From assembly GCA_003255025.1 (NCBI GenBank), contig QANY01006259.1:1729664-1793663 (forward strand): a stretch of 64,000 nt of DNA, read 5' to 3'. Shown in pieces: positions 60,518 through 64,000 of this stretch. How positions within the stretch are numbered: position 1 is the first letter of the stretch; the number at the start of each line of letters is the position of its first letter. The notes under the pieces are model-generated. The model had not been told where the DNA came from, ran no database searches, and worked only from the letters and a program-made list of their open reading frames with translations. The position numbers and the translations under genes were made by a program. The DNA is from Datisca glomerata (Eukaryota; Streptophyta; Magnoliopsida; Cucurbitales; Datiscaceae).

Positions 60518-61255
60518 TGTGGGGGATAAAAAAACACATGGGTTGTAGCCCACTTCAAATGATGATTTAGGGCAAGTTTCAACACTTATCTTATAATGAA
60601 AGACTCATAAACCCTTAACACAGGGGCTTTAGGCGACGAACCAACTTTATAAGGCCCAAGGTCATCAAGATGACCGAGGGCTCATCATGTCCGAAAGTCA
60701 CAAGATGTCCAAGGGCTCATCATGTCCAGATCACGAGATGACCGAGAGCTCATCATGTCTAGATCACGAGATGACCGAGAGCTCATCATGTGTAAGGTCA
60801 CGAGATGGCCAATGGCTCATTATGTCTGAGGTCACTAAGATGAACGAGGGATCATCAAGCCCGATGGCTCATCCCCTCTGACATAGCGGAGATACATCTC
60901 CACATTCCTAAGATAACCTCAAAGTTGTTTAAAGTGATAAGATAACAACTGAAAGAGATAACAATTGAAGGGAATAATAAGAAGAGCACCTGACATGGGG
61001 GGATAATCTCTGAAATGTTCTCTTTCCTTCATTATAAATAGATGGTGAGCCCTCACAAAAATGGTATGCATTTTCCTAGTCTTCGATAATACCATACTAA
61101 AGTAGTTCTACTGACTTGAGCGCCAGGGAGTGTATTAGATTGGGCATCATACCGGTGTCGAGATAATCCTTCGTTGTTTCGTTATTTTATAGATTACTGA
61201 GTTCATTGGGTGACACGTGACACTTCAATTCGATGGTAGATTTTGAGTATCTACA
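60518..61255 (+). repeat. Gypsy 5' LTR
   Basis: 738 bp from TGTGGGGGATAAAA to ATCTACA. The start matches the TGTGGGGG opening common in plant gypsy LTRs, and the primer site follows directly. A direct repeat zone lies at 60660-60870. Confidence 0.82.
60660..60870. repeat. 33-36-bp tandem repeats inside gypsy LTR
   Basis: 'ctcatcatgtc' and variants recur at 60681, 60716, 60749, 60782 and 60816, with 'agatgaccgagggctc' and 'gatcacgagatg' between them. That makes about six degenerate units. They explain the Ser-rich repeated peptide of the 64-codon frame at 60687-60881, which is not a gene. Confidence 0.88.
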
Positions 61256-61273
61256 GTTTGGTGCCATATGTGG
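61256..61273 (+). other. Gypsy primer-binding site
   Basis: GTTTGGTGCCATATGTGG directly after the LTR matches the plant gypsy pattern TTTGGCGCCGTCTGTGG with three changes. Confidence 0.8.
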
Positions 61274-61333
61274 AAAACGATTGAGATCTTCCTTAAAGTT
61301 CAGTAAAAAAAGGAAATCAAATTTGCTATCTCG

Positions 61334-62886
61334 ATGGTGAACACAAGAGCAAATTCGTGACAAATCGACCACCAGAAAGAGATATATATGGGAAATCTCC
61401 CCAGAAATCCAATAGAAGCAACGAGAGGATAGAACTAGATTCACATAGCTCTAGTAGCAAATCCAACGATCAATAACCATTTAATGGTACTTATCTGACC
61501 GTCATTCTCTTGTTGGAGAAGGTGGAGCACCTCACCAAGGAAGTTGTCGACCTTAAGAAGGGAAATGAAAACGAATAGAGGATCTGGAGAAGAAGGGAGA
61601 GAACACCCCGACATCGGGCTGCGCACGGACATACCAGAGAAAAGAGGCGCGGCCATAGCCCAACATTATATCATAGCTAGAATGCACCTCTCATATCCGA
61701 TCTGGGCGATGAAGTCAGAGGGGACTCTGAGTACTCGCGACACCCCTCGCACCATTTCAGTCAAACCAACGAGATTCATGATGAAGTCGAAAGTTGAAGG
61801 TAAAAGCATCATGATGAAGAACATGGATGCAGCCGGGACGCGAAAAAAATTGCTGAGCAGATCAAAAACTTACATTTTTTAGAGTCACATGTTTTGAGAT
61901 GAAGGACAAAGGGAAGAGAAGAGCCTTAGCCGATGTAGTACGAGGTCTAACACAGTCACCCTTTATGGTGGGAATCACATCAATGACACCACCAAAAAGG
62001 TTCACCATTCCAAAATTCAAAATGTATGACGGTACTTATGATCCAATTGATCATGTTTTTGCTCTATAAGCAGGTGATGTCAGGAGCATGCATTCTGGAG
62101 GACAAATTAGAGGGCATGCTATGTCTACAGTTCACTTCGAGCCTAAAAGGAGTCGTCGTCACATGGTTCAGAAGCCTAGAACCCTAGTCCATACATTCAT
62201 TTTCTCACCTGGCAACAGTCATTTGAGAGCAGCAAAAGAATGATTAAAGAGGCACATGACCTCTTTACTGTAGTCCAGAAGAATGATGAGCCCCTGAGGG
62301 AATACATCAATAGGTTAACAGCGAGAAGATTGGAATCATTAGATGCGATGATGTCGTAGCAGTGGCCGCTTTTAGGAACGGTCTGATGGAGGGCACAAAC
62401 TGGTTCACATACTTGCATCGAAAGAGATCCAATACCCTATATGAATGTCTTAGCAAGGCCAACAAATTTGTCTTGTTTGAGGAAGAGATGGCAAAGAAGA
62501 AATGCAAGAAGAGTACATGGGAGAGCTCCCCTCGTGCCAGAAGAGACAATAGAGATAAAAGGGAAAGATCAGACTGAAGAAGTAACAGAAAGTGATCGAG
62601 GGAGATGGTCAGTGTCAAAGATAGGTTGGGACCAATAGTCATCCCATAATTCAACCTTCCGCCATTGACGGTGACTCTAAAGGAGCTTATTCAACAAATC
62701 AATGGAAATAACCTACTTTCTCAACCTCCTATTTTGAAGACAAAGATGAAGAGGAGAAAGAATCAGAATCAATATTGTGATTTTCATAGGGACTATGGGC
62801 ATAACACAGATGATTGTTGGAAGCTTAAATGTGAGATTGAATCTCTGATCGAACGAGGCTTCTTGAAGGAATACCTGTTGGAGTAG
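61334..62886 (+). pseudogene. Gypsy gag remnant
   Basis: The ATG at 61334 gives MVNTRANS, the usual start of plant gypsy gag, and stops after eight codons. The gag core appears in changing frames: FTIPKFKMYDGTYDPIDHVF at about 62005-62065, then a KEAHDLFTVVQKNDEPLREY segment at about 62245-62305, then AAFRNGLMEGTNWFTYL and ANKFVLFEEEMAKKK at 62362-62500. The zinc-binding segment CDFHRDYGHNTDDC is at about 62779-62820, and a stop follows at 62884-62886. It is non-functional. Confidence 0.87.
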
Positions 62887-64000
62887 TCTAGCAAGAGGCC
62901 AAGGGTAGAGGTTGAGGATAAACCCCGAGAAGAAAATCCTGAGAGACGGGTCGTGCATGTGATCCATGGGGGAAAATTAAGTGGAAGAGCAAGTACCTCA
63001 GCAAAAAAAGGGCACCTGAGAGCTGCTCATTTGCCAATATTCTCATTGGTAAAAAAAGATGAGCATAACTAGAAGATCGAGTTTATAGATGTGAATATGG
63101 TCAGAGTACATTACCCACATGATGATGCATTGGTGACCTCCTTGGACGTGGTAAATTGTTTAGTCAAACGGATACTAGTGGACCCTAGGAGCTCAGTCGA
63201 TATAGTCTTCCTCCCAGCCTTGAAGCAAATGGGGATATATGAGTCGCAGATGACCAGATGTGACCAGAAGCTTGTGGATTTAATGGTTCAGCACTAGAGC
63301 AATTAAGAGTTGCTCCTTCTTGTTAAAGAAAAAATTAACCTGATGATAGAGTTCCCGGTAATTGATGAAGAGTCAGCCTACAGCGTGATTGTAGGAAGTC
63401 CATGGGTACACATGATGAAGGCAATCCCCTCATCATTCTATCAGAAGAACGAATTCCCAACTCTAGAAGAAGTAATTGAAATACGGGGGGACCAAGCGGT
63501 GGCTTTGAGTTGTTACCTCACTAGTTTCAAGCTGAAGTCGGAACAATAACAACTAAAGGGACGTCGTTAGAACTCAAATGCACCACCTATTGAAGAAATG
63601 GTGAAGGTCTCGATTCATCCGTCAATAACAACTAAAGAGGCTCATATGCATATGCTTGACTGATCTCTTGAGAGATCCATTGAGAAGTGAACTGATCTCT
63701 TTTCTAAGAGGAAATTGGCAGGCTTTCGCTTGGAATATTACAGACATGTCTGGAATTGACCCATTCATGATCTCACATAAGTCGAAGGTGGACCAGCTCA
63801 TAAGACATTCAGACAGAAGAGGAGAAAGTCCGCCTCCAATAGGAATAAGGTCATCAATGAGGAAGTGCAGAGGCTTTTGGATGCGGGATTTATCATAGAG
63901 GTACACTTCCCTGATTGGCTGCCCAACGTGGTGGTAGTCAAGAAGAAGAATGGAAAGTGTAGGGCCTGTATAGACTTCACTAACCTAAACAAAGCATGCC
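62887..64000 (+). pseudogene. Gypsy pol remnant (protease and start of RT)
   Basis: It continues in the gag zinc-finger frame with in-frame stops at about 63068, 63295 and 63307. The aspartic protease is at 63091-63297, where the active-site motif is DPRSS (a DxGSS type is usual), so Gly is lost. Then comes a linker with SAYSVIVGSPWVHMMKAIPS (63310-63549), and the pre-RT block at 63680-63780. RT opens at about 63860, in another frame, with LLDAGFIIEV, VVVVKKKNGK and CIDFTNLNKAC, and is cut by the window end. Confidence 0.87.

Larger units (their letters stand above)
60518..64000 (+). mobile_element. Ty3/gypsy LTR retrotransposon, 5' part
   Basis: The LTR, primer site, gag, protease and the beginning of RT appear in this order. 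The element is cut by the window end. The domain order with RT straight after protease, and the sequence style of gag and pre-RT (AFAWNITDMSGIDPFMISH), place it among plant Ty3/gypsy elements, probably the Tat-type non-chromoviruses (inference). The 3' LTR lies outside. Confidence 0.9.

Noticed and set aside
1..64000. A new defence or mobile system
   Set aside because: All coding signals are accounted for by one known helicase family and by copia, gypsy, hAT, Mutator and CACTA relics. Remaining gaps show no organised gene set.

Overview
The window is nuclear DNA from a flowering plant, most likely a dicot. It is AT-rich, its one host gene is split by short GT-AG introns, and most of the rest is LTR retrotransposons with plant-type initiator-Met primer sites. 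The species cannot be read from the sequence. There is no bacterial, organellar or viral gene cluster, no CRISPR array and no rRNA.

Host gene. On the minus strand, 46227 down to 27937, lies an apparently intact SNF2-family helicase with a C-terminal macro-like domain, the ALC1/CHD1L-type remodeller called CHR10 (ASG3) in Arabidopsis. I could join 17 exons, including one of only 8 nt, into an open frame of 877 codons. Two copia retrotransposons, C1 in intron 11 and D1 in intron 8, make up about 57% of the locus. Both lie in the same transcriptional orientation as the gene.

Left arm (1-26.9 kb). A solo LTR (1235-3182, TSD GAAAT) sits in a degenerate short-repeat tract. A tandem array of about 112-bp units is cut by copia element A1 (4212-13962, minus strand, TSD TAACC). 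Next comes copia element B1 (14615-24510, plus strand). B1 carries a hAT-type non-autonomous element that splits its RNase H domain, and a small Mutator-like MITE in its leader. B1 is followed by about 2.4 kb of unassigned DNA.

Right arm (46.4-64 kb). A second copy of family A (A2, 46434-55284, minus strand) has a truncated left LTR ending about 200 bp upstream of the helicase start codon. Beyond it are an inverted-repeat element with a tRNA-like promoter, a decayed Mutator-like transposase (about 57220-59160, minus), a CACTA-type terminus, and the 5' part of a Ty3/gypsy element (LTR from 60518, plus). The gypsy element runs off the window in its reverse transcriptase.

All transposon coding regions carry stops and frameshifts. 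They are annotated as pseudogenes with the domains still visible. I found no previously unknown multi-gene system. The most interesting points are the 8-nt microexon in helicase motif I, the two same-sense intronic retrotransposons, and the precisely dated nesting events shown by target-site duplications.
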